64,000 nucleotides of DNA from Streptomyces sp. CCM_MD2014. GTDB taxonomy: Bacteria; Actinomycetota; Actinomycetes; Streptomycetales; Streptomycetaceae. Made by a program: the position numbers and the translations under genes. Shown one piece after another: positions 8,406 to 15,414 of this stretch (the first letter of the stretch is position 1; every line of letters starts with the position of its first letter). The notes beneath the pieces are model-generated. The model was not told where the DNA came from. It worked only from the letters and a program-made list of their open reading frames with translations, and searched no databases. The stretch spans positions 7,750,001 to 7,814,000 of the forward strand of contig NZ_CP009754.1 in assembly GCF_000772045.1 (NCBI RefSeq), in the 5' to 3' direction.

Positions 8406-8756
8406 CTAGGTTCGGTCACCCTTCGGCTTGCCCCGCTGGTCCGGGGTGCCGTGCGGGGGCGGGGAGAACGGCTGCGGAGAGGTCGCGGGCGACACCGGGG
8501 AGCCCGTCCGGCCCGCGCCCTGCTCGGGCCGGACGGCGCCCGGGTCGCCGGAGGAGGGCTCGGCGCCGGAGCGCAACTGCTCCAGACGGGTCGACAGCAC
8601 CTCCGTGGCCGGGACCCGGTCGGCGTGCGACCGCTCGTAGGCCAGCAGTTTCTCCACCTCGTCCGCGCCCAGTGACCGGATCCGGCTCTCCAGTCCACCG
8701 ATCGGCAGATGGTCGTAGTCGGGCAACGGCAGGTCGTTGCGAGCGGGGTCCGCCAT
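8406..8756 (-). CDS. DUF8129-like small protein
   Basis: 116 residues. The N-terminal half (PDYDHLPIGGLESRIRSL, EVEKLLAYERSHADR, LSTRLEQLRSG) resembles the helical DUF8129-type domain seen in actinobacterial lipid-droplet-associated proteins; the remainder is a Pro/Gly/Ser-rich disordered tail. ATG 8756 was preferred over GTG 8765 because GGGAAG lies eight bases upstream of the ATG and would touch the GTG. It lies 36 bases after the DUF6479 gene and probably shares its transcript. Function unknown. Confidence 0.75.
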   Translation of the reverse strand: MADPARNDLPLPDYDHLPIGGLESRIRSLGADEVEKLLAYERSHADRVPATEVLSTRLEQLRSGAEPSSGDPGAVRPEQGAGRTGSPVSPATSPQPFSPPPHGTPDQRGKPKGDRT

Positions 8757-8792
8757 GGTTCTCACTTCCCTGTGTACGACACCGTGCGCCGG

Positions 8793-9149
8793 TCAGCGTC
8801 CGCCCGGGCCACCGCTGCCGAAGGAGCCGCTGCTGCCCTCGTCCCAGCGGGGCCGTTGCTGATCGGACGCCGTACGGCTGCCCTGGTGCCCGAGTTCGTG
8901 CGGCAGTGTGCGTGCGTCGCTGAGCGGCATCTCGTTCGGTTCCCGGCGTTCCCGCGTCTCGTGGACGGCCCCCTCGTCGGGCAGACGGGGCTGCTCGTCG
9001 GCCGTCGGCGGCGGGGGCTCGCGGCGCTTTTGCCGGCTGCCGAACGCGAACGCGCCGATCAGTACACCCACCACCACGACGGCCGCGACGATCAGCCAGA
9101 CGGGGAAACCGCCGGAGCCCGCGGCCAGGTCCATCCATGCGTTGGTCAT
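8793..9149 (-). CDS. DUF6479 family single-pass membrane protein
   Basis: 118 residues. A short N-terminal segment, one membrane helix (about residues 15-36, FPVWLIVAAVVVVGVLIGAF), a basic stop-transfer region (SRQKRRE), then a Pro/Glu/Arg-rich cytoplasmic tail ending in Gly/Ser. This layout matches the streptomycete DUF6479 family, of unknown function. ATG 9149 sits nine bases downstream of a perfect SigB-type -10, which argues for expression under stress and a nearly leaderless mRNA. Confidence 0.8.
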   Translation of the reverse strand: MTNAWMDLAAGSGGFPVWLIVAAVVVVGVLIGAFAFGSRQKRREPPPPTADEQPRLPDEGAVHETRERREPNEMPLSDARTLPHELGHQGSRTASDQQRPRWDEGSSGSFGSGGPGGR

Positions 9150-9158
9150 GGAGCGCGG

Positions 9159-9183
9159 GTACCCGCAGCCCCCGGCACCAACC
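9159..9183 (-). promoter_or_regulatory. SigB-family type promoter of the DUF6479 gene
   Basis: Minus strand GGTT (9183-9180), 15-nt spacer, GGGTAC (9164-9159). Exact GNNT-N15-GGGTAC match, -10 nine bases upstream of the ATG, located immediately after the chaB stop codon. Confidence 0.6.
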
Positions 9184-9186
9184 CGC

Positions 9187-9591
9187 TCACCCCGACCGCG
9201 ACGCCCGCGTCCGCGAGCGGTTGGCCTTCCTGATCGCTTCGAGCAGGTCCGCCTTCGACATCTTCGACCGGCCCTCGACACCCAGGCGCCGGGCGACGCC
9301 GTACAGGTGTTCCTTCGAGGCCTTCTCGTCGACGCCCTCGCCGCTGCGCCCGCCCCGTCCGCGGGGCCGCCCCGACCGGGGGTCGGAGGGGCCCTTGCGG
9401 CCGCCCTCCTTGCGCTCCCAGTGGTCCCCGACCTTCTCGAACTTGTGCTTGAGCGCCCCGTACGCCACCCGGTGGGCCCGCTCGCCCTCGCCGTACTCCT
9501 CGACGGCGGAGCCGTGGGCCTTGATCCAGGTGCGCCGGGCCTCCTGCGGGGAGCGCTCCAGGGTCGACGGCAGTTCCTGTCGTCCCGGCAT
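9187..9591 (-). CDS. chaB: ChaB family protein with Rho N-terminal-like domain
   Basis: 134 residues from ATG 9591 (MPGRQELPSTL), preceded by GGAGG at a normal distance. The N-terminal 60 residues match ChaB (LPSTLERSPQEARRTWIKAH, VAYGALKHKFEKVGDHWERK). After a Gly/Arg-rich linker the C-terminus resembles the Rho N-terminal/SAP-like helix pair (LYGVARRLGVEGRSKMSKADLL, in two parts), often nucleic-acid binding. ChaB was named in E. coli as a cation transport regulator, but the role of actinobacterial homologues is unclear; a stress-related, possibly nucleic-acid-associated role is inference. Confidence 0.85.
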   Translation of the reverse strand: MPGRQELPSTLERSPQEARRTWIKAHGSAVEEYGEGERAHRVAYGALKHKFEKVGDHWERKEGGRKGPSDPRSGRPRGRGGRSGEGVDEKASKEHLYGVARRLGVEGRSKMSKADLLEAIRKANRSRTRASRSG

Positions 9592-9654
9592 GTCCGTGCA
9601 CCTCCGTGCGTCTTCGGCCGCGTCACCCCCACCGGTCGCGGGGGCGGTCCACGG

Positions 9655-9679
9655 GTCCCCTGCGACCCACCCGGAAAAC
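9655..9679 (-). promoter_or_regulatory. SigB-like promoter candidate of chaB
   Basis: Minus strand GTTT (9679-9676), 15-nt spacer, GGGGAC (9660-9655); one mismatch to GGGTAC, about 62 bases before the chaB ATG. Confidence 0.35.
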
Positions 9680-9712
9680 GGCCCGGAGCCCCTGGTGCCG
9701 CGGGGCCCGGCG

Positions 9713-9737
9713 GTTTGGCGGCGGCGCCGGCGGCAAC
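9713..9737 (+). promoter_or_regulatory. Weak SigB-like promoter candidate of the Cys-rich protein gene
   Basis: GTTT (9713-9716), 15-nt spacer, GGCAAC (9732-9737); two mismatches in the -10. It ends nine bases before the GTG at 9747, the same spacing as at ctaD and qcrB, which is why it is listed. Confidence 0.25.
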
Positions 9738-9746
9738 CCGGCCGGT

Positions 9747-10124
9747 GTGACATCGACGACGACTTCCCAGCAGGAACTGTTCCGCTTCCTCGAGGACCGC
9801 TTCGCGTGCGCGCAGGCGTGCACCGAGTGCGCCCGGGCCTGTGCCCTGCGGGCGAGCCTCGTGGATCCGGACGGGACCGAGAACCAGGAGCTCGTGCGGC
9901 GCAAGGGCATCATGTGCGCGGAGGTCTGCGACGCGACCTGCCGGGTCCTGTCCGAACAGAACCAGGTGGACGAGGCCGCCATCCGCGCCCAACTGGAGTG
10001 GTGCCGCCAGGTGTGCCTGGAGAGTGCCCACGTCTTCGACGGCCACCCGGGCGCCGAGGAGAGCGCGAAGGCCTGCCGCGACTGCGCCCGCGCCTGCGGA
10101 GAGTTCCTGGCCACCCTGCGCTGA
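9747..10124 (+). CDS. Four-helix-bundle Cys-rich copper-binding protein (Csp/DUF326-like)
   Basis: 125 residues with twelve cysteines spread on predicted helices: FACAQACTECARAC, GIMCAEVCDATC, EWCRQVC and KACRDCARAC. Regular C-x3-C spacing pointing into a bundle is the hallmark of Csp copper-storage proteins and DUF326. There is no signal peptide, so it resembles cytosolic Csp3, which stores Cu(I). GTG 9747 was chosen because the family similarity begins there (TTTSQQELFRFLEDRF). Likely a metal or stress buffer; binding capacity cannot be read from sequence. Confidence 0.87.
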   Translation: MTSTTTSQQELFRFLEDRFACAQACTECARACALRASLVDPDGTENQELVRRKGIMCAEVCDATCRVLSEQNQVDEAAIRAQLEWCRQVCLESAHVFDGHPGAEESAKACRDCARACGEFLATLR

Positions 10125-10163
10125 GGCCTGGGAGCGGGACCCGCGCCGCGTTAGCCTGCCCGT

Positions 10164-11066
10164 ATGGCGGCGACGCGGACCGGCGGCGATCCGGGGCTCT
10201 TCGGCCCGGACTCCGTGACCTGGCAGGCGCACGGCGATCCGATGATGTGGGTGGCCGGGATCCGCGCCCTCTACCTCCAGGCCCTGCACCCGCGCGCCGT
10301 GCGCGGCGTGATGCAGAACAGCGACTTCCGGCGCGACGCCTGGGGCCGCCTCATGCGCACCGCGGGTTTCGTCGGCACCACCACGTACGGCACCACCGAG
10401 GCCGCCGAGCGGGCCGGCGCCCGGGTACGGAAGATCCACCGCATGCTCGGTGCCACCGACCCCGACACGGGCGAGCGCTACGGCGTCGACGAACCCGCCC
10501 TGCTGCTGTGGGTGCACTGCGCCGAGATCGGCTCCTACCTGCACGTCCTCGGCCGCTCCGGCTTCCCGCTCACCGCCGCCCACGCCGACCGCTACCTCGC
10601 CGAACACCGGCACAGCGCCCGCCTCGTCGGCCTGGACCCCGGGTCCGTGCCCGCGAACCGTGCCGAACTGGCCGCCTACTTCGCGCGCGTACGGCCCGAA
10701 CTGGCCGCCGGGCCGGAGGCACACGAGGTCGACGACTTCCTGTGCCGCCCGCCCACGCACCCCCTCCTGGTCCCGGCGCGCGAGCTGCTGTGGCGGCGGG
10801 TCGCCCGTCTCGCGTACGACTCCCTGCCGCCGTACGCGCACGAGCTCTACGGCCGACCGGCGCCCCCGCCCGCCACCGTCACCCGCCGGCTCCGCGCCAC
10901 CGGCACCGTGCTGCGCGCGATCCCCGCCCGGCTGCGCTGGCAACTGCCGCCCAGGCACATCCTGCGGGCCATGGACCGGCTCGGCCCGGCCGCCCGCCCG
11001 GCGCCATACAAAATCGGACGACAAGCGGCCATACTGGACCCGCCAGGGGAGGGCGCGGCGGACTGA
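10164..11066 (+). CDS. MpaB-like oxygenase family protein (DUF2236)
   Basis: 300 residues. Family features: SVTWQAHGDPMMWVAGIRAL near the N-terminus, ALHPRAV, the helix TTYGTTEAA, the segment LLLWVHCAEIGSYL and a C-terminal PPRHILRAM. DUF2236 proteins are related to latex-clearing proteins, which bind haem b through a conserved His; candidate ligands here are the His in ALHP and in WVHC. Substrate unknown. A TAGCCT element six bases before the ATG points to a leaderless, housekeeping-type transcript. The 21-bp gap to the kinase gene suggests they may be cotranscribed. Confidence 0.86.
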   Translation: MAATRTGGDPGLFGPDSVTWQAHGDPMMWVAGIRALYLQALHPRAVRGVMQNSDFRRDAWGRLMRTAGFVGTTTYGTTEAAERAGARVRKIHRMLGATDPDTGERYGVDEPALLLWVHCAEIGSYLHVLGRSGFPLTAAHADRYLAEHRHSARLVGLDPGSVPANRAELAAYFARVRPELAAGPEAHEVDDFLCRPPTHPLLVPARELLWRRVARLAYDSLPPYAHELYGRPAPPPATVTRRLRATGTVLRAIPARLRWQLPPRHILRAMDRLGPAARPAPYKIGRQAAILDPPGEGAAD

Positions 11067-11086
11067 ACCACGGGGGCGGCGAAGTC

Positions 11087-13432
11087 ATGGGGGACAGCAC
11101 GCTGATCCAGGGCCGGTACCGGCTGCTCGAGAGGATCGGGCGCGGCGGCATGGGCGAGGTGTGGCGGGCGCGGGACGAGTCACTGGGCCGTCGCATAGCC
11201 GTCAAGTGCCTCAAACCACTGGGCACGCAGCACGACCAGTCCTTCACCCGCGTCCTGCGGGAGCGGTTCCGGCGCGAGGCGCGGGTGGCCGCCGCGCTCC
11301 AGCACCGGGGGGTGACCGTCGTCCACGACTTCGGCGAGTGGGACGGCGTGCTCTTCCTGGTCATGGAGCTGCTGGAGGGGCACGACCTGAGCCGGCTCCT
11401 GGAGGACAACAAGGGCCATCCACTGCCGGTCCCCGACGTCGTCGACATCGCCGAGCAGGTCGCCGCCGCGCTCGCCTACACCCACGATCAGGGCATCGTC
11501 CACCGCGACCTCAAACCCGCGAACATCGTGCGGACCGCCGACGGCACCGTGAAGATCTGCGACTTCGGCATCGCCCGGCTCGGTCACGACGCGGGATTCA
11601 CCGCCCGGCTCACCGGCACCGGCATCGCCATGGGCACCCCGCACTACATGTCGCCCGAACAGATCGGCGGCGACGAGGTCGACCGGCGCAGCGACCTGTA
11701 CTCCCTGGGCTGCGTGCTCTACGAGATCGCCACCGGTGCCCCGCCCTTCGACCTCGACGACGCCTGGGCGATCCTCGTCGGCCACCGCGACACCGAACCC
11801 GCACCACCGCGCACCCACCGCGCCGAACTACCCGCCTACCTGGACCGGATCATCCTGGACCTGCTGGCCAAACGGCCCGAGCAGCGCCCCGACGACGCCC
11901 GTGAACTGGCCCGCCGGATCGGCGCCGGACGCGTGGGACGGGCGCCCGCGCCGGCTCCGGCGACGGCCCGGACGCCGGCGCGTGAGCAGGTCGCGGGCCG
12001 CCGCGCCGGACTGCCCTCCTGGACCCGCACCATGACCACCGGACCCAAGGCGGCCGGCACGGGCCCGCGCGCCACACCCCCGGACCCCGCGGCGGGCCTG
12101 TCCGGCGAGTGGATCCCGCGTCCCGCCGAGAGCCCGGCGGCCGGTGACCGGACCGCCGATTCCCCGGCCTGTGCGAACCGGGGCGCCGGTGACCGCGGCG
12201 CCGGAGAGCGGACCTCCGGTGACCGTGGTGCCGGAGAGCGGACCGCCGAGAACCGGCCGGCCGGACCCGTCCCGGCCGGACGGACGGCCCCGGTGCACGA
12301 GGCCGTCGTCAGGCTGGCCGGACGCCACAAGGCGGGGCTGAGCCTGGGCCGGCTCGGCCGCTGGGCGGAGGCGGGCGAGGTGCACCGGGCGGTCGCCGCC
12401 GAACGCGAGCGCCTGCTCGGCCCCGAGCACCCCGACACGCTCGCCAGCCGCTACGAGGCCGCCTTCGTCCTCGGCCGCACCGGTCGCGCCGCCGACGCGC
12501 TGCGCGCGTACAAGGGCGTCGCCGAGGCGAGGATCAGGATGCTGGGAGCCGACCACGCCGACACCCTCGCCGTCCGCCAGGAGATGGCCTACACCCTGGG
12601 CCGGCTGGGCCGGTACGCCGACGCCCACCAGGTGTACGCGTCGGTCCTGGCCGCCCGCGAACGCACGATGGGGCCCGACCATCCCGACACCCTGCGCTGC
12701 CGCCACAACCTGGCCTTCAACCTCGGGCGGCTCGGCCGTACCGAGGAAGCCCACCGGACGGCCCGCGAGGTGGCCGCGGCCCGGGCCCGCGTACTCGGCC
12801 CCGAGCATCCCGACACCCTCGTCACCCGCTACGAGATCGCCTACGAACTCGGGCGGCTGGACCGCTGGCAGGAGGCCCTGGCGACCTACCGCGAGGTGGC
12901 CGCCGCCCGCGCGAGAGCGCTCGGCCCGGACCACCCCGACACCCTCGCCGCCCGCTACGAGACCGGCATCGCCCTGGGCCGCCTCGGCCGCTGCGCCGAA
13001 GCGCTGACCGTGTACGCCGAGCTGATCGACGACCGGACGCGCTCCCAGGGCGCCGACCACCCCGAGACCCTGCGGGCCCGGCACGGCCTGGGCGTCAACC
13101 TGGGCAGGCTGGGCCGCTGGGGGGAGGCCCTCGCCGAGGCCCGCGAGGTCCGCGCGATCCGTGACCGCGTCCTCGGCCCGGACCACCCGGACACCCTGGT
13201 CAGCCGCCGCGAGGTCGCCGTCGCCCTGGGCTGGCTGGGCCGCTGGTCCGCCGCCCTCACCGAGTACCGCCTGGTCGCCGCGGCCCGCGAACGGCTCCTC
13301 GGCCCCGACCACCCCGGCACCCTCGTCGCCCGCGACGACGAGGCCCACTGCCTGGAACAACTCGGCCGCGCCGCCGAGGCCAGGGAGCTGTACGGCAGGG
13401 TCGCGGGGCTGCGCGGGGCGGCGGCGCACTGA
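11087..13432 (+). CDS. Ser/Thr protein kinase fused to a TPR array
   Basis: 781 residues. Kinase domain, residues about 8-275: GRGGMGEVW (P-loop), Lys40 (IAVK), HRDLKPAN with catalytic Asp141, DFG at 159-161, and MSPEQ; all catalytic residues are present, so it should be active. Residues about 285-400 are an Ala/Pro/Arg-rich linker including a 10-residue duplication. From about 405 to the end there are roughly eight 42-residue TPR units of the kinesin-light-chain type, each with LGPDHPDTL and LGRLGRW-like segments. No membrane helix is evident, unlike PASTA kinases, so it is probably a soluble kinase that recruits partners through the TPRs. Confidence 0.93.
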   Translation: MGDSTLIQGRYRLLERIGRGGMGEVWRARDESLGRRIAVKCLKPLGTQHDQSFTRVLRERFRREARVAAALQHRGVTVVHDFGEWDGVLFLVMELLEGHDLSRLLEDNKGHPLPVPDVVDIAEQVAAALAYTHDQGIVHRDLKPANIVRTADGTVKICDFGIARLGHDAGFTARLTGTGIAMGTPHYMSPEQIGGDEVDRRSDLYSLGCVLYEIATGAPPFDLDDAWAILVGHRDTEPAPPRTHRAELPAYLDRIILDLLAKRPEQRPDDARELARRIGAGRVGRAPAPAPATARTPAREQVAGRRAGLPSWTRTMTTGPKAAGTGPRATPPDPAAGLSGEWIPRPAESPAAGDRTADSPACANRGAGDRGAGERTSGDRGAGERTAENRPAGPVPAGRTAPVHEAVVRLAGRHKAGLSLGRLGRWAEAGEVHRAVAAERERLLGPEHPDTLASRYEAAFVLGRTGRAADALRAYKGVAEARIRMLGADHADTLAVRQEMAYTLGRLGRYADAHQVYASVLAARERTMGPDHPDTLRCRHNLAFNLGRLGRTEEAHRTAREVAAARARVLGPEHPDTLVTRYEIAYELGRLDRWQEALATYREVAAARARALGPDHPDTLAARYETGIALGRLGRCAEALTVYAELIDDRTRSQGADHPETLRARHGLGVNLGRLGRWGEALAEAREVRAIRDRVLGPDHPDTLVSRREVAVALGWLGRWSAALTEYRLVAAARERLLGPDHPGTLVARDDEAHCLEQLGRAAEARELYGRVAGLRGAAAH
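12188..12247 (+). repeat. 30-nt tandem duplication in the kinase linker
   Basis: Two adjacent 30-nt units (12188-12217 and 12218-12247) differing at a few bases encode GDRGAGERTS and GDRGAGERTA. They lie in the disordered linker between kinase and TPR domains and probably arose by slippage. Confidence 0.75.
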
Positions 13433-13523
13433 GGCGGAACGCGGCCCAGGACGCCGGCGCCGGCTCCCGGCGGTGACCGACGGCGGGCTGGCCGCCCCCG
13501 ACGGGCCCGTGTTACCAAGAGCC

Positions 13524-15104
13524 ATGACGACCCCGCCCCGCACCGCGCGCACCTCCCGCACCTACGACGCCGTCATCGTCGGCGGCGGCCACAACGGGCT
13601 GGTCGCCGCCGCCTACGTGGCCCGGGCCGGCCGCTCGGTGCTGGTGCTCGAACGGCTGGACCACACCGGCGGAGCGGCCGTGTCCACGCGTCCGTTCGCC
13701 GGGGTCGACGCGCGGCTGTCGCGCTACTCGTACCTGGTCAGCCTGCTGCCCAGGAAGATCGTGCGGGACCTGGGCCTGGACTTCCGGGTGCGCACCCGTA
13801 CCGTCTCCTCGTACACGCCCGTCGAGCGCGCCGGGCGGCCCACCGGGCTCCTCGTCGGCGGGGGCGAGCGGCGCACGCGCGAGTCCTTCGCCCGGCTCAC
13901 CGGCTCCGACCGGGAGTACGCGGCCTGGCAGCGGTTCTACGCCATGACCGGCCGCGTGGCCCAGCGGGTCTTCCCGACCCTCACCGAACCGCTGCCCACC
14001 CGGGACGAACTGCGCCGCAGGGTCGACGACGACGCGGCCTGGCGGGCCTTGTTCGAGGAACCGGTCGGCGTCGTGATCGAGGAGCACTTCGCCGACGACC
14101 TGGTCCGGGGAGTCGTCCTCACCGACGCACTGATCGGCACCTTCGCCGACGCCCACGACCCTTCCCTGGTCCAGAACCGCTGCTTCCTCTACCACGTGAT
14201 CGGCGGCGGCACCGGCGCCTGGGACGTGCCGGTCGGCGGCATGGGCGCCCTCACCGACGCGCTGGCCGACGCGGCCCGGGCCGCCGGCGCCGTGCTCGCC
14301 ACCGGACACGAGGCGGTACGGATCGAGGCCGACGGGCGGACGGCCGAGGTCACCCACCGCTCGGCCGACGGCGAGTACGTGAGTGCCGCCCGCCACGTCC
14401 TGGTCAACGCCTCCCCGCGGGAGCTGGCCGCGCTCACCGGTCAGGCGCCGCCCCCGCCCGCCGAGGGCGCCCAGCTCAAGGTGAACATGCTGCTGACCCG
14501 GCTCCCGCGGCTGCGCGACCCCGAGGCCGACCCGCGCGAGGCCTTCGCCGGGACCTTCCACATCGCCGAGGGCTACGGGCAACTGGCCGCCGCGCACGCC
14601 CGGGCGGCCGCCGGCGAACTGCCCGACGCGCCGCCCTCCGAGATCTACTGCCACTCGCTGACCGACCCCACGATCCTCGGCCCCGGCCTGGCCGCGAAGG
14701 GCATGCACACCCTCACCCTGTTCGGCCTGCACACACCCGCCCGCCTCTTCGCCCGGGACAACGACGCCGTACGCGACGAACTGCTGAAGTCGACCCTCGC
14801 CCAGCTCGACGCCCACCTCGCCGAGCCCCTCGCGGACTGCCTGGCGACCGACGCCGACGGGCGGCCCTGCATCGAGGCCAGGTCGCCCCTCGACCTCGAC
14901 CGCGACCTGCGCCTGCCCGGCGGGAACATCTTCCACCGCGAACTGTCCTGGCCCCACGCCCAGGAGGGCACCGGCCACTGGGGCGTGGAGACCGACCGGG
15001 CCAACGTCCTGCTGTGCGGCGCGGGCGCCGTGCGCGGGGGAGGGGTGAGCGGGGTGCCGGGGCACAACGCGGCGATGGCGGTGCTGGAGGGGACCGGGAG
15101 CTGA
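13524..15104 (+). CDS. Phytoene-dehydrogenase-like FAD/NAD(P)-binding oxidoreductase
   Basis: 526 residues. The N-terminal Rossmann motif VIVGGGHNGLVAAAYVARAG followed by LVLERLDHTGGAA is the FAD-binding signature of the phytoene desaturase (CrtI)/amine oxidase superfamily. The C-terminus has the matching FAD segment ANVLLCGAGAVRGGGVSGVPG. Length is normal for the clade related to vertebrate PYROXD2, and no crtB, crtE or other carotenoid gene lies nearby, so carotenoid synthesis should not be assumed. Start ATG 13524; TTACCA lies just upstream. Confidence 0.87.
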   Translation: MTTPPRTARTSRTYDAVIVGGGHNGLVAAAYVARAGRSVLVLERLDHTGGAAVSTRPFAGVDARLSRYSYLVSLLPRKIVRDLGLDFRVRTRTVSSYTPVERAGRPTGLLVGGGERRTRESFARLTGSDREYAAWQRFYAMTGRVAQRVFPTLTEPLPTRDELRRRVDDDAAWRALFEEPVGVVIEEHFADDLVRGVVLTDALIGTFADAHDPSLVQNRCFLYHVIGGGTGAWDVPVGGMGALTDALADAARAAGAVLATGHEAVRIEADGRTAEVTHRSADGEYVSAARHVLVNASPRELAALTGQAPPPPAEGAQLKVNMLLTRLPRLRDPEADPREAFAGTFHIAEGYGQLAAAHARAAAGELPDAPPSEIYCHSLTDPTILGPGLAAKGMHTLTLFGLHTPARLFARDNDAVRDELLKSTLAQLDAHLAEPLADCLATDADGRPCIEARSPLDLDRDLRLPGGNIFHRELSWPHAQEGTGHWGVETDRANVLLCGAGAVRGGGVSGVPGHNAAMAVLEGTGS

Positions 15105-15115
15105 CGGTCGCGCGC

Positions 15116-15140
15116 GCATGCCCGCGACGGGGAGGGGTAC
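15116..15140 (+). promoter_or_regulatory. SigB-family type promoter of the DUF2795 gene
   Basis: GCAT (15116-15119), 15-nt spacer, GGGTAC (15135-15140), an exact GNNT-N15-GGGTAC match 52 bases upstream of the DUF2795 start. Confidence 0.62.
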
Positions 15141-15192
15141 CGCGACATAGCGGACATACCGTACGCGAAACCCGCACGACAAGGAGCCCGTC

Positions 15193-15384
15193 ATGGCGGA
15201 CCTCAGCCCCATCGACCTGCAGAAGGCCCTCAACGGCATGGACTACCCGGCCGACAAGAAGTCGCTCGTCGACTGCGCCCGCAAGAACAAGGCCGACGAC
15301 AAGGTCGTGAGCCGTCTCGACGGACTGAAGGAGAACAGCTTCGACGGTCCGAACGAGGTGCAGAAGGCCGTCTTCAACGGCTAG
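15193..15384 (+). CDS. DUF2795 family small protein
   Basis: 63 residues covering one complete DUF2795 unit: SPIDLQKALNGMDYPADKKS, then LVDCARKNKADDKVVSRL and a C-terminal FDGPNEVQKAV. A strong ribosome site AAGGAG lies eight bases upstream of ATG 15193. DUF2795 proteins are small helical actinobacterial proteins of unknown function, often stress-induced; the SigB-type promoter upstream agrees with that. Converges with the serine hydrolase gene. Confidence 0.88.
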   Translation: MADLSPIDLQKALNGMDYPADKKSLVDCARKNKADDKVVSRLDGLKENSFDGPNEVQKAVFNG

Positions 15385-15414
15385 CGGCCCCGCGCGGCCC
15401 GTCGCACGCAGGTC

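Noticed and set aside
8793..11024. 743-codon open frame on the minus strand
   Set aside because: Only its last 118 codons (8793-9149) are real, the DUF6479 gene; the rest is antisense to the chaB, Cys-rich and MpaB-like genes and has shadow composition.
9137..11086. N-terminal extension of the kinase-TPR gene in the same frame
   Set aside because: The extension crosses the Cys-rich and MpaB-like genes in another frame; the kinase fold begins at ATG 11087.
13524..15104. Carotenoid biosynthesis cluster
   Set aside because: The phytoene-desaturase-like protein is of the broader family and no crtE, crtB or cyclase gene is near.
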